NCBI GenBank assembly: GCA_019456165.1
Contig: VRUJ01000016.1
Span: forward strand, 19,682 to 83,681
Direction of reading: 5' to 3'
Length of the DNA stretch: 64,000 nt
Origin: Chloroflexota bacterium
GTDB taxonomy: Bacteria; Chloroflexota; Anaerolineae; Anaerolineales; UBA11579
Part shown: piece by piece, positions 53,980 through 63,883 of the stretch
Position numbering within the stretch: position 1 is the first letter of the stretch
How the letters are laid out: each line of letters opens with the position of its first letter
Program-made: the position numbers and the translations under genes
Notes under the pieces: generated by a model
What the model was told of the DNA's origin: nothing
What the model saw: the letters and a program-made list of their open reading frames with translations, nothing else
Databases searched by the model: none

Positions 53980-54660
53980 TCAACCAGTGGGATTGGCATA
54001 CACTCCCTGGTATTCTGGCGGTAGTAATTCCGCTATCTTGCCCATCACCAGGTCTGCATTGCGTTGGCGTGCTCTTTTGCGTTCTTTTCCCGTTGATATT
54101 GATTTGGAAAGCTGAAAGGGTTTCCCAATCTGTACCTTCAAGTGGGGGCGTTTTAGTTTTAAAGCACGAGTTAATAAATCGGAGGTTGTCCCAGTGACCC
54201 CGATGGGTAAAATTGGAACTCCTGCTTTTTCTGCCAGGTACACAACCCCGGGCTGGGCAGGTAATAAGCCTGGTTTCATGGATCGTTTCCCCTCAGGGGC
54301 TATGACTAGAACGCGTTTTGCATTTAATACCTCGAGTGCTTGTTTCAATACTTTACGATCGAAATAATCATCTGTAATCGGCAGACCGCCATACATTCTA
54401 ACAATAATTCCAAATCCAGGGCGGTCCCAGAGATACCCCGCGCCGATCACTTCTGGTTTCACTGGCCAAAATGACATTACCAAAGGAGGATCGTAGATTG
54501 ACACGTGGTTGAATACCATCAAATATGGCCCTTCTTTGGGAACGTTTTCCCAGCCGGTAAATTCAAGCTTGCACAAAGTACGATATAGAACGCGAAATAT
54601 CCAGGTAACTATAGAGCGGGAAAGCCGGTTTTTATACGGGATTTTTTCGGTTTCGGACAT
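53980..54660 (-). CDS. plsC: 1-acyl-sn-glycerol-3-phosphate acyltransferase (PlsC-like)
   Basis: This 226-residue membrane-associated enzyme has the catalytic H-x4-D motif in F-N-H-V-S-I-Y-D-P-P near residue 52, the glycerol-phosphate block Y-G-G-L-P-I near 90 and A-P-E-G-K-R-S near 120. A basic N-terminus precedes the first hydrophobic helix. It transfers a fatty acyl group to lysophosphatidate. It is the first gene of a probable three-gene minus-strand unit with the MerB-like gene (91 bases downstream) and the AAA ATPase. A functional link to them is not evident. Confidence 0.92.
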   Translation of the reverse strand: MSETEKIPYKNRLSRSIVTWIFRVLYRTLCKLEFTGWENVPKEGPYLMVFNHVSIYDPPLVMSFWPVKPEVIGAGYLWDRPGFGIIVRMYGGLPITDDYFDRKVLKQALEVLNAKRVLVIAPEGKRSMKPGLLPAQPGVVYLAEKAGVPILPIGVTGTTSDLLTRALKLKRPHLKVQIGKPFQLSKSISTGKERKRARQRNADLVMGKIAELLPPEYQGVYANPTG

Positions 54661-54979
54661 ATTAGATTTTTGTTTCCTTTCCTTATTATAGTGTTTAACT
54701 TGGCATAATGGGTTACGTTGAATTGGAAAGTTTGAGTTTCAAACCTGCCCAAGTTTAGGGCTTGAGCTAGAAAATGTCAATAGTTTTTATTAGAAAGCTT
54801 CAATATGTTTAACTTTATTACCTTTTGAATAATCAAATTTTAGATAAATATGTAGAAAATCAGTTAGAATAAATATTAAAAGACATTAAATTGTAATGAA
54901 ATTTACTTTTAGAAAAAAACCTTTCCTTTTATAATTTGTTTAGGTTGAATTTGTTGGATGATAAGATAAGCGTAAATCT
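54661..54979. other. AT-rich divergent promoter region
   Basis: These 319 bases separate plsC (minus) from the hydrolase-cNMP gene (plus). TATAAT at 54930-54935 lies about 45 bases upstream of the right-hand ATG and may be its -10 element. No small ORF or structured RNA was recognised. Confidence 0.35.
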
Positions 54980-56431
54980 ATGACAATCTATACCGTAAAT
55001 GGACAAGAGATACACGCGCAGGAGGGGGGGCCACCCAACCGCCAAAAAGCGATCCTGATCCACGGATGGTCAAGTTCCTCTTACGCTATGCACCCCTTAA
55101 TGGAATTGCTTAGCTCACGTTTCTCTTGTGTTTCGATTGATCTTCCAGGCTACGGAAAATCCCCCCGATTAAAAGAGCGCGCTACAATACCCTTATACGT
55201 TGAATTACTTGCTGACCTGATCGAGCAAATCGGTGAAGGGCAGGTTGTATTGGTGGGGCACTCTATGGGAGGTATGATCTCATTGAGCCTGGCTTTGGAA
55301 TACCCCATGCTGGTAGATAGAATGGTTCTGATCAGCCCAACTATCACGGGCCGGCTTTCGATTTATATCAACGTAATGATCTCACCGATCACACTTTTGG
55401 AACGATTTAGAATAGGGCAGCGGCTGGTATCTTACATAGAAGGTCTTATATTCGGCCTAACAGACCGTATAATGCGCCCTGCTTCATTCGCAGATAGGAC
55501 GGGAATCACAGAAGATGATTACAGGCAATTGCGTGCCGACGCCCGAAGGCCGGGCCAAGGCAAGGTCCGTGCTGAGTGCTTTTTTGCCATGCGCGATAAT
55601 GACCTTAGTGGGAAGATCGGAAAAGTGGAAGCGCCCTCTTTGGTGATCTGGGGGGCTGAAGATAACACTGTACCATTACGCGATGCCGGAGTGGTAGAAG
55701 ATGAATGGCCTGAGTCGGACCTGCGGCTGCTACCCAAAGCCGGGCATTGGCCGCACTTTGAGACACCTGAAACCACCAACCGCTTGATCGCTGCATATCT
55801 AGGCTTGCCGTTAATGAGTGATAAGCTCCAATCGCCGGTGGGTGAAGATACTGTTGTAAATATTCGCGATATCGCCCAATTCCTAGCACATTCGGGTTTG
55901 GGAAGCAATCTCAATCTTGCCCAACGTACGCGTCTTGCTGCTCAATTATCCCAGCGAAATTTTCCCCCTTATAAGAATATCATTGAAGAAGACCGCCATG
56001 AGATGTTCATTATCCAGGGCGGCACGGTAGAGGTATGGACCGATCCCGAATCTGATGGCCCTGAAGATTTACCAAAACAACCTCGCCGAGTAGCAACCGT
56101 CAAACCTGGTGAAATGACTGGAGAACTAGGCATGTTGGATAAAGGTTTGCGCACAGCAGATTTGATTTCAGGGTCGGAGGGGGCGATTGTATTGTCTTTA
56201 GATCGAGACCGTATGCTCGCTTTGATGGAGGATGATGCGGTTTTGGGAGGTCTTTTGCTTTGGAATATTGCTAACGCGATGACTCAACGCGTACGTTTTA
56301 TCCTTTGGCAGTTACAAAGGGCCGATCAGCGAGCGAGACGTGAGCAAAAATTATGGGAGCAGGAACGCGACCGTCAGGCAAATCTTTTAGAAGAGCGGGA
56401 AAAACAGACCGAATTTATAAATAAGACTTGA
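54980..56431 (+). CDS. Alpha/beta hydrolase fused to a cyclic-nucleotide-binding domain
   Basis: Residues 1-275 are an alpha/beta hydrolase: H-G-W-S-S-S-S-Y near 29, the nucleophile elbow G-H-S-M-G-G-M near 93, acid W-G-A-E-D-N-T near 225, and the His in A-G-H-W-P-H-F. Residues about 300-430 are a cNMP-binding (CRP-like) domain with F-I-I-Q-G-G-T-V-E-V-W and P-G-E-M-T-G-E-L-G-M. A coiled C-terminus follows. The fusion suggests an esterase or lipase activity switched by cAMP or cGMP. A CHASE2 adenylate cyclase lies 7 kb downstream and could supply the ligand. Confidence 0.88.
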   Translation: MTIYTVNGQEIHAQEGGPPNRQKAILIHGWSSSSYAMHPLMELLSSRFSCVSIDLPGYGKSPRLKERATIPLYVELLADLIEQIGEGQVVLVGHSMGGMISLSLALEYPMLVDRMVLISPTITGRLSIYINVMISPITLLERFRIGQRLVSYIEGLIFGLTDRIMRPASFADRTGITEDDYRQLRADARRPGQGKVRAECFFAMRDNDLSGKIGKVEAPSLVIWGAEDNTVPLRDAGVVEDEWPESDLRLLPKAGHWPHFETPETTNRLIAAYLGLPLMSDKLQSPVGEDTVVNIRDIAQFLAHSGLGSNLNLAQRTRLAAQLSQRNFPPYKNIIEEDRHEMFIIQGGTVEVWTDPESDGPEDLPKQPRRVATVKPGEMTGELGMLDKGLRTADLISGSEGAIVLSLDRDRMLALMEDDAVLGGLLLWNIANAMTQRVRFILWQLQRADQRARREQKLWEQERDRQANLLEEREKQTEFINKT

Positions 56432-56461
56432 TTAGTGGTGTTTTCTTGGTAGAATCTTGCT

Positions 56462-57511
56462 ATGACGAATAGCTTTCTTTCGCGCCGCGAGTTCCTCAAA
56501 TTATGCGGCCTTACCTTGGGGACACTTGCCTTTAGCCCCTTGTTCCCAAGGGACGAGAGTGAGTATCCGATTGGGGTAATTGGCCGTGCGACCCATGATA
56601 TTAGCGTTTTCGATGAGCCCAAATTGGATGCTGAAACGGTTGGTTACCGCTCCCGTGATGACCTGCTCAATATTTATTACCAGGTAACCCCTCTTTCAGG
56701 ACCAGCTTATAATCCGGTCTGGTACCGTGTGTGGGGAGGTTACGTGCACAGCGCTTTCGTGCAGCGCATGGAAGTCCGCTTCAACGAACCTTTGGACAGC
56801 GTAATCGAGAGTGGGCAATTAACAGAAATGACCGTACCTTATACAAGACCCTATGGTTATTCATCCGACGGAGAATGGGATAGTAGAACTGACTTTCTTT
56901 TGTACTATGGTTCCAATCACTGGGTTACTGATATTGTGGAGGGACCGGATAGACAGACCTGGTATGAGATCTCCGATGAGCTGTGGGAAGGATTTAAATA
57001 TTATGTACCTGCATCTCATCTGCGCCCTATCCTGGACGAAGAATTAACACCAATATCCCCGGATGTAGCCTTTGAAGATAAGCGTATCGAAGTGTCAAAA
57101 GCAACCCAAACACTCACTGCTTATGAGGAGGGTGAAATCGTAATGCAGACCAAGGTTTCAACTGGAATAAATCGTGGAGGTTCTACGGGCGATTACCCTA
57201 CGATTACTCCTTCTGGGACGCATAATATCGCTTCAAAAATGCCTTCTAAACATATGGGCAGCGGAGGCCTAGCTGGAACTGGAGAGGACTTGAGCGCTTT
57301 GCCTGGCGTACCCTGGACAGCTTTTTTTGCAGAGGGAGGTTACGCGTTACACGGGACTTTCTGGCATAACAACTTTGGAATACCGATGAGCCGGGGTTGT
57401 GTCAATATGAGAAATGAAGATGCAAAATGGTTGTTCCGTTGGACGCTACCTATCAATCCTGCTTCCAGTTGGGAGACCAGGGACTTTGGAACCCAACTCA
57501 TAGTCACCTAG
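56462..57511 (+). CDS. Secreted L,D-transpeptidase (YkuD family)
   Basis: The 349-residue protein begins with a twin-arginine-type signal, S-R-R-E-F-L-K followed by a hydrophobic stretch, suggesting Tat export. The central part (about residues 40-190) is SH3-like. The C-terminal YkuD domain has the H-G-T-F-W-H-N-N-F-G motif and the catalytic Cys in S-R-G-C-V-N-M near residue 324. Such enzymes make 3-3 peptidoglycan cross-links or anchor lipoproteins. In Chloroflexota lacking canonical peptidoglycan its target may differ. It is 30 bases from the preceding fusion gene. Confidence 0.93.
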   Translation: MTNSFLSRREFLKLCGLTLGTLAFSPLFPRDESEYPIGVIGRATHDISVFDEPKLDAETVGYRSRDDLLNIYYQVTPLSGPAYNPVWYRVWGGYVHSAFVQRMEVRFNEPLDSVIESGQLTEMTVPYTRPYGYSSDGEWDSRTDFLLYYGSNHWVTDIVEGPDRQTWYEISDELWEGFKYYVPASHLRPILDEELTPISPDVAFEDKRIEVSKATQTLTAYEEGEIVMQTKVSTGINRGGSTGDYPTITPSGTHNIASKMPSKHMGSGGLAGTGEDLSALPGVPWTAFFAEGGYALHGTFWHNNFGIPMSRGCVNMRNEDAKWLFRWTLPINPASSWETRDFGTQLIVT

Positions 57512-57645
57512 CAACTAGTTTTTCCTCGATAATCAGACTCTTTTGAATAAATGTTAATAATTGCTGTGTTATGATGGTAAATCAATTTACAAATATGCAC
57601 AAAGACAGCATGTAAAGATGGGACCACCAAATTAGGTGACTGTGT

Positions 57646-58410
57646 GTGAAAAAAAATCTTACCCAAAGTTGGAATGCATGTGGCATTAATCCAGGGGATA
57701 TTGTACTTATCCATACCAGCTTGCAGCGCACGTTATCAGAACATAATACTACTCCCCAAGTTGTTTTTGAATCTTTCTTGGATGCAGTTGGCCCAGAGGG
57801 CACATTACTATTCCCCCTCTTCAATTTTGATTTTACAAAAGGGACCCCTTTTGATATTCGCAGCACACCTTCGCAGATGGGAGTTCTTACAGAGACGGCC
57901 CGTCTACAACCCGGTGCAGTCCGCAGCGGACATCCAATTTATTCTTTCGCGGTGATTGGTCCTCAAGCGGTTAAATTTGATGTCGATAATTTTAGTGGCT
58001 ACGGCAGCGATTCACCATTTGCGATCCTCAAAGAATTAGATGGAAAGATCGCGGTACTTGATCTTTCAGACCTGAACAGCATGACTTTTTATCATCACAT
58101 TGAGGAAATGCATCAGGTCACTTTCCGCTATCATAAAGAATTCAGCGGTGAATATACTGATGCAAATGGTGTGACATCAGAACGGACTTATGGTTTATTT
58201 GTACGGGACCTGGAGAGAAGCGTCCTGACAGATGTTAACGATATGGGAGAATTGCTTTGGGAACAAGGTCTCTATTCCGGGTGCAGGCCTAAAGAAGCTG
58301 CAGGTTTGCGTACGATTTCTGCGAGAGCGATGTATCAATCTGTATCAGAAGTGATCGAATCTGGACGGGCAGAAGGCTTACTCTTTAGTATTGAGAATAA
58401 GGAGTCTTAA
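57646..58410 (+). CDS. Aminoglycoside N3-acetyltransferase-like protein
   Basis: This 254-residue protein of the AAC(3) fold has I-V-L-I-H-T-S-L near residue 20, LLFPLFNFDFTKGTPFD in the loop, Q-M-G-V-L-T-E, RSGHPIYSFAVIG and E-E-M-H-Q-V-T-F-R-Y. The start is GTG. Homologues in carbohydrate gene clusters acetylate amino sugars rather than drugs. The adjacency to a DUF4910 protein suggests that role here. It should not be taken as a resistance gene without testing. Confidence 0.85.
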   Translation: MKKNLTQSWNACGINPGDIVLIHTSLQRTLSEHNTTPQVVFESFLDAVGPEGTLLFPLFNFDFTKGTPFDIRSTPSQMGVLTETARLQPGAVRSGHPIYSFAVIGPQAVKFDVDNFSGYGSDSPFAILKELDGKIAVLDLSDLNSMTFYHHIEEMHQVTFRYHKEFSGEYTDANGVTSERTYGLFVRDLERSVLTDVNDMGELLWEQGLYSGCRPKEAAGLRTISARAMYQSVSEVIESGRAEGLLFSIENKES

Positions 58411-59682
58411 TTGTCTGAAATTGGCGATTCGATCTATGGGTTGGCGCAAAAATTATTCCCGATCTGCCGCAGTATCACAGGAGATGGTCTACGCAAAACT
58501 TTACGGATCATTCAAGAGGAAATCCCTAGCCTAAAGACGTTTGAAGTTCCCAGCGGAGAAAAGGTGTTCGATTGGGAAGTTCCCAAAGAATGGAATATTA
58601 AAGACGCATACATAATTGATCCCCAAGGTAACAAGATTGTAGATTTTAGTGAATCCAACCTTCACGTATTGGGTTATTCGATCCCTGTAGATCAGACGAT
58701 TGTCTTGGAGGAATTGCAAAAGCATCTCCACTCACTCCCGGAACAACCCAACGCTATCCCTTACGTCACATCTTACTATGAAGAAAGATGGGGTTTCTGC
58801 TTGCCTCATTCCCAGAGAGAAGCCTTACAACCAGGAGATTACCAGGTCCTCATTGATAGTGAGCTAAAGGCTGGTAGCTTAACCTATGGAGAAGTATTGA
58901 TCCCAGGAGAGATGGAAGAGGAGATATTTTTAAGCACTTACATTTGCCACCCTTCAATGGCTAATAACGAATTATCTGGTCCAACAGTGGTTGCCTTTTT
59001 GGTAAAGTGGTTGCTCAGCCAAAAAAGAAGATACTCTTACAGGATAGTTTTTATTCCCGAAACTATCGGTTCATTAGTATATTTAAGCCGCAATATGGAA
59101 GAGATGCAGAAAAAGATTATTGCTGGATATAATGTCACCTGCGTTGGAGATGATAGAGCATACTCTTTTTTGCCATCCAGACAAGCAGACACCTTGGCAG
59201 ATAAGGCTGCTAAACACGTTCTAAAGTATCTGCATCCAGAATATGAGGAATATTCTTATCTTGATCGAGGTAGCGACGAGCGCCAATACTGCAGTCCAGG
59301 GATAGACTTGCCAGTAGCATCGGTTATGCGCACAAAATACGGTGTGTTTCCTGAGTACCACACCTCCCTTGATAATCTTGATCTCATCACTCCGGCAGGT
59401 TTGCTGGGGGCCTATGAAGTTCTCCAGAAATGTATTGAAGTTATCGAAACCAATGAACACGTAAAAGTGACCGTTCTAGGTGAACCTCAATTAGGGAAGC
59501 GCGGCCTTTATCCTACAGTGGGTACAAAAAAAAGCAGTCAGCGGGTGCGTGATATGATGAACCTGATTGCTTATGCGGACGGTACGCGTTCCTTACTTGA
59601 AATTGCCGAGAAAATTCAAGTACCTATGTGGCATCTGCTGCCTACCGTAAAGAAGTTAAAAGAAGAGGGGTTGTTAGCGTAG
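58411..59682 (+). CDS. DUF4910 / aminopeptidase-like protein with C-terminal winged helix
   Basis: The 423-residue protein starts with TTG directly after the previous stop, and an AAGGAG box lies in the end of that gene. The N-terminal segment G-L-A-Q-K-L-F-P-I-C-R-S-I-T-G-D-G is the hallmark of the family. Zinc-peptidase-like residues are seen in YICHPSMANNELSGP and D-R-G-S-D-E-R-Q-Y. A winged-helix domain ends the protein (residues about 360-423). Members occur in polysaccharide clusters next to AAC(3)-like or aminotransferase genes, and their reaction is unproven. Confidence 0.88.
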   Translation: MSEIGDSIYGLAQKLFPICRSITGDGLRKTLRIIQEEIPSLKTFEVPSGEKVFDWEVPKEWNIKDAYIIDPQGNKIVDFSESNLHVLGYSIPVDQTIVLEELQKHLHSLPEQPNAIPYVTSYYEERWGFCLPHSQREALQPGDYQVLIDSELKAGSLTYGEVLIPGEMEEEIFLSTYICHPSMANNELSGPTVVAFLVKWLLSQKRRYSYRIVFIPETIGSLVYLSRNMEEMQKKIIAGYNVTCVGDDRAYSFLPSRQADTLADKAAKHVLKYLHPEYEEYSYLDRGSDERQYCSPGIDLPVASVMRTKYGVFPEYHTSLDNLDLITPAGLLGAYEVLQKCIEVIETNEHVKVTVLGEPQLGKRGLYPTVGTKKSSQRVRDMMNLIAYADGTRSLLEIAEKIQVPMWHLLPTVKKLKEEGLLA

Positions 59683-59786
59683 TTTAGGATTATTTATTTT
59701 GCTTCGCATATAATTAAATTAAAAAACAGTGAGCTAATCGCCTACCGTTTTTTTTAAAAACCTTAGTGCGACTCTCTGCGGGTTAA

Positions 59787-61712
59787 TTAACCAATACAAT
59801 CCAGTGAATCGGTGTAAGAGAAAGAGCCAACCTCTGGGTAGTAGCTGTAGTTGCCTTGGCCATCGATTGCCCAAAACCGCCAATACACCACATCAGTGCC
59901 TGCCTGCAGTGACGTATCAATGTTTAAGACATCAGACCAGGTATTTCCAGCCTGAGTCAAAATTACGTAGTAAGGGCTGGGGAATGCAGCCGCGTTATTG
60001 AGACTGTATTCCATTTTAACGAAGGAAACTCCATCTGCATCGCTTACATCAATGCTGAAAATATTGGCACATGAGATAACTGCGTTGCCATCAGTGGGGT
60101 AGATCGGAGCGCTGAAGAAAGTAGCCGGACCAGGAGTTTCAACTGTTGGAACTGGCGTGTTGGTTGGCTGAGGCGTGGAAGATGGAGGAATTGTAGTTGC
60201 AAGACCGCAATCCAAACTGTCGCTATATGAGTATGGGGTGGTTCCAATCTCTGGGTACCATTGGTGGTTGTTGAAAATATCTGCCATCGCAAAGCGCCAA
60301 AAAACCACATCTGGGCCGGAATTCGAGGCAGTGTTTATCTCCATAGTCTTGCTATATTTGTCATCAACTTGGAAAGGCAGATTGACAAAGGTGGAGTTGC
60401 TAAAGGTTGCATCATTTAAACTGAGTTCCACTTCTACGTAATCAATGCCATCTGGGTCAATGACTGAAACAGCGAACAAATTACTGCAAGTCGATATTGA
60501 ACCACCTACTGGTCCAAGTACGTTAGTAAAGATCGCATTTGTGCCAGACCCTCCCGAAGTAGTAGGCGTGATAGAGGCTTGGGTTGTCATTGTGACTGTG
60601 GGGACCACAGTTGGGGTAGGAGTGGGCGGGCCAATATTGGGTACATATAAGCTCATCCCAGCAAAAATGATGGTTGAATCACCTAGGCAGTTGGCATACT
60701 GTAGATCAGCCAGGCTTATGTTATAAGCTTCCGCCAGTTGAGCTAAGGTTTCTCCGGAATTCACTATATAAATGATCCAATCCGTAGAAGGCCCACACTG
60801 GACAGCAGTTGGTGTCGGTGTAAGATTTGCACTGGATGGTGGAACAAATATACTCGACCCGCTTTCCAAGGATGCACCTACGTCCATACAATTCCCATTT
60901 GCCAAAGTTTCCGCCGTGGTGGAATACAATTCTGCAAGGCTGGTAAATGATTCGTTCGGAAGAACTATCCTTGGCACCCAGCCTGGAGGGATTGGGCAGC
61001 CGGTGGGAGTTAGCACACTGGGTAGTGGGTTCCCTTGGAGCGCAGCTACAGTGGAGGTCAGACGGGCAACGACGATGGTTGCTTCAGGGTTGTTCGCTAA
61101 CCAATTATTCACATCTTCGTCACTCATAAATCCAGGTACGGGTGCGCTTTGCAGATTCATTACGCTTACTTTTTGTCCAGCAATCAAATTAACCGTTCCA
61201 GCTTCGTTGCCAATCTGACAATTACCTTCCAGACAAGTGATAATTGCTTCTTTGGTTATTGGATCAATCTGGACGGACATATAAGAACCGCGTACTGAGG
61301 CCAAACCTGCGGGAGTCTCAACATCTACTGAGCCGCCGTTCAGGATTACCCATAATTTTCCGACTTCCAAATTAAAACGTGCGAAAGGGCCGCCGGCGCT
61401 GATCTCCATGTCCTTTAACGTGAACACAGAGAGTGGCCCAACGCGTATGATTGTGCCGTTGGAGAGATTGACCCGCGCTCGCCCATCCTCAAGGGTGAGC
61501 ACCTGATGATTCACTTCGATTTCTTGCCCATTTACAGCATCGACAAAAAGTCCCTCCTCGGGATTAAGGGTTTGCACCTTTCCCTGGATCTCATCTATGC
61601 TTGCAGTCAGGATTCCGTTTGAATTGCCCCCACTTGTGATACAAAACAGCGATGTAATAGCCAGCGCTGAAAGCATAATAAGAATTTGGTTTTGATTCTT
61701 TTGTCTGTTCAT
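59787..61712 (-). CDS. Secreted FecR-domain protein with LysM-like motifs
   Basis: This 641-residue exported protein has a signal segment at 10-28. A FecR-type beta domain (about 70-195) contains L-T-L-E-D-G-R-A-R-V-N-L and V-E-T-P-A-G-L-A-S-V-R-G. LysM-like units follow at about 245-295 and 310-362 (N-S-G-E-T-L-A-Q-L-A-E-A-Y-N-I and L-Y-V-P). A Thr/Pro linker then leads to two similar beta-sandwich repeats of about 90 residues carrying the D-x-D-G motif. It is probably cell-wall or envelope associated. The gene lies downstream of the CHASE2 cyclase in the same direction, a frequent pair. Confidence 0.85.
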   Translation of the reverse strand: MNRQKNQNQILIMLSALAITSLFCITSGGNSNGILTASIDEIQGKVQTLNPEEGLFVDAVNGQEIEVNHQVLTLEDGRARVNLSNGTIIRVGPLSVFTLKDMEISAGGPFARFNLEVGKLWVILNGGSVDVETPAGLASVRGSYMSVQIDPITKEAIITCLEGNCQIGNEAGTVNLIAGQKVSVMNLQSAPVPGFMSDEDVNNWLANNPEATIVVARLTSTVAALQGNPLPSVLTPTGCPIPPGWVPRIVLPNESFTSLAELYSTTAETLANGNCMDVGASLESGSSIFVPPSSANLTPTPTAVQCGPSTDWIIYIVNSGETLAQLAEAYNISLADLQYANCLGDSTIIFAGMSLYVPNIGPPTPTPTVVPTVTMTTQASITPTTSGGSGTNAIFTNVLGPVGGSISTCSNLFAVSVIDPDGIDYVEVELSLNDATFSNSTFVNLPFQVDDKYSKTMEINTASNSGPDVVFWRFAMADIFNNHQWYPEIGTTPYSYSDSLDCGLATTIPPSSTPQPTNTPVPTVETPGPATFFSAPIYPTDGNAVISCANIFSIDVSDADGVSFVKMEYSLNNAAAFPSPYYVILTQAGNTWSDVLNIDTSLQAGTDVVYWRFWAIDGQGNYSYYPEVGSFSYTDSLDCIG

Positions 61713-61867
61713 GATTGACCTTCTGCAATATAGATTTTTGTGAAATGGATTCTGACCGAAAAATAATTGCTTATATTGTAAATTCTACTAGCGCGATAAA
61801 CAATAGGAATTAGGTTCCTAATGCATAACAAATGTGCAAGCTTGGTAGCCGGCAGCCTAAATGATCG

Positions 61868-63742
61868 TTAGATATTGCTGTATGTTTTGACTTTCTCTTC
61901 AGGACCACTACCCAAGCGGCCGATAAGTTTGTAAATGTTGACCGTTTCGGTCTTACCTTTCAATAATCGAGAATCCAAAAATTCGGTTTCGAATTCATCT
62001 TTTACCTGTTCATAAGTCGAGCCGCTAATGAGAATAGGCCATTTAAATTCTTTGGTTTGATCTTGGAGACGGGCAGCCAGATTCACGTTGTCACCAATCA
62101 CAGTGTAATTGATGCGCTGCTCAGAACCCAATAGCCCAACGAAAACTTCACCTGTATTCAAACCTACACCCATCTCGAAGGTATCTGTAAACCGTTGCTC
62201 GGACTTCCACTCGGAAGTCAATTTTTGAAGAGCGGTACGCATTTCTAAAGCCGCGCTAACTGCCTGTTTTGCATGGTCCGAGAAGGGGATAGGTTCTCCA
62301 AAGAAAGCTACGATGGCATCTCCTTCGAATTTGTCCACGGTGCCGCCGTGTTTGTGAATCACACTAGACATGACCTCAAGGTAAGGGTTAAGTAAAGCGA
62401 CTAATTCATCAGGCCTGAGTTTCTCAGATATGGTGGTAAAACCACGAATGTCGGAGAATAGGATCGTCAATTCGGCACGTTTGTTTAATGATTCAATATC
62501 ATGGGTGTCCAAGATTTGGGTGACCATCTCTGGTGAAATAAAGCGGCTGAATAAACTGTGGACCCGGCGTTTTTCCACTTCTTGAGTCACGGCCTGCTCT
62601 AAGGTAGGGACTATTACGCCCAGGAAGAGCATGGCTTCAGGGGTAATGATAGCAAATTCCCAACCCAATTGGGTGAATGCGATGAAGCGCAAAATGAAAT
62701 ACAGGCTCATAATTCCAGCTAATACCAGGATTGCTCTGCTGGGGCGTTTTATTTTGTTGCTCCCCCATGCGAAAAAAGCAGCTAGAACAGTAATGGCTAA
62801 ATTCATCCAGGGTGGGGCTAACTGCAAGTAATCTTGGTTTAATAATGTGGCTACTGTGTTGGCAACAATTTCCACACCCGGAGTGAGGTTGGTGGTAGAG
62901 AAAGGAGTTGGATAGAGATCCTGCAGAGTTTCACTTGTTGCGCCAATGAACACAATCTTGTCGCGAAATAGTTCCGCAGGATAATCACCTTCATCTAATG
63001 GAACGAAGGCTGCAGAATAAGTAGGGAAACTACCAGATGGCCCCGCATAATTAACCAAAAGAACGCGCCGTTGGTTGAGAGGTATGAAACTTCCGTTGAA
63101 AGTCAATCCTGCAGGGCTAGGGTCGCTTGGTGGGTCGATACCTAAATAAACTCTCACGATTTCGAAAGCCCAAGTATAGTAAACCTCTCCGGAAAATGTC
63201 TTGTAGGCAGAGATACCGCGTACAATAGCATCGTCATCGCGTACAATCTCGGTAATCCCGTATCCATCCAGCACTTCCTGGTAAATTGGAAGTGGTGGTT
63301 TATGTGTAATAGTCATCTCACCCCCAAATATTTGATTTACACTCACAATTGCGTTTGCATTTCTGAAAGCCTCGACAAGGGCATCATCATCAACCTCGTT
63401 TGGTGCGGGATCAAAAAGAAACATATCCAGGGCGATCACACGTGCCCCAGCATCTGTCAACCAATTGATGATTTCCGCAATCCTTGAACGCGGCCAGGGC
63501 CATTGTTCATTAACCCATCCGAGTGAATCATCGTCAATCGCCACGATGACTAATTCTTCAGCTGGGAGGGATTCCCCTCTCAACCTAAACGAGAAATCCC
63601 TAACGGAGAGCTCTACACGTTCTAAAGGGGTGGTAACACCAGGAATATATCCAGCAACCTCAGTAACGGTCAGAATAATAAGGATGATTAAGATAATAAT
63701 AACCTGGCGGCGAGAGTTGGTTGAACGAATTGAAGATTCCAT
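61868..63742 (-). CDS. CHASE2-domain adenylate/guanylate cyclase
   Basis: The 624-residue sensor cyclase has an N-terminal membrane helix (about 14-34) and an extracytoplasmic CHASE2 domain (about 40-310, with V-A-I-D-D-D-S-L and R-D-K-I-V-F-I-G-A-T-S). Three membrane helices follow (about 310-385), then a cytoplasmic class III cyclase. Metal Asp residues are in F-S-D-I-R-G-F-T and K-F-E-G-D-A-I-V-A-F. The transition-state Asn/Arg are in N-V-N-L-A-A-R-L. It makes cAMP (or cGMP) in response to an external cue. The cNMP-domain hydrolase at 54980 is a candidate effector. Confidence 0.94.
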   Translation of the reverse strand: MESSIRSTNSRRQVIIILIILIILTVTEVAGYIPGVTTPLERVELSVRDFSFRLRGESLPAEELVIVAIDDDSLGWVNEQWPWPRSRIAEIINWLTDAGARVIALDMFLFDPAPNEVDDDALVEAFRNANAIVSVNQIFGGEMTITHKPPLPIYQEVLDGYGITEIVRDDDAIVRGISAYKTFSGEVYYTWAFEIVRVYLGIDPPSDPSPAGLTFNGSFIPLNQRRVLLVNYAGPSGSFPTYSAAFVPLDEGDYPAELFRDKIVFIGATSETLQDLYPTPFSTTNLTPGVEIVANTVATLLNQDYLQLAPPWMNLAITVLAAFFAWGSNKIKRPSRAILVLAGIMSLYFILRFIAFTQLGWEFAIITPEAMLFLGVIVPTLEQAVTQEVEKRRVHSLFSRFISPEMVTQILDTHDIESLNKRAELTILFSDIRGFTTISEKLRPDELVALLNPYLEVMSSVIHKHGGTVDKFEGDAIVAFFGEPIPFSDHAKQAVSAALEMRTALQKLTSEWKSEQRFTDTFEMGVGLNTGEVFVGLLGSEQRINYTVIGDNVNLAARLQDQTKEFKWPILISGSTYEQVKDEFETEFLDSRLLKGKTETVNIYKLIGRLGSGPEEKVKTYSNI

Positions 63743-63883
63743 GATTGGCAGCCCTTATTGGTTTTGAATTGTGAGATGTTGCGGTTCTTGGTTTAGTGGA
63801 TAATCCATTGTATTCATAAATCATTATGGGGTAAATTTGAGTATGATTCCATAACAAATTTGTGGAAGTTTAGGTCAGATATT

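Noticed and set aside
57646..58410. A drug-resistance gene (aminoglycoside acetyltransferase)
   Set aside because: Similarity is to the broad AAC(3) fold, and the neighbour and context point to sugar metabolism instead.
60772..61218. A 148-residue plus-strand frame opposite the FecR-LysM gene
   Set aside because: The minus-strand frame has clear domains, and this one is Ser/Thr-rich shadow sequence.
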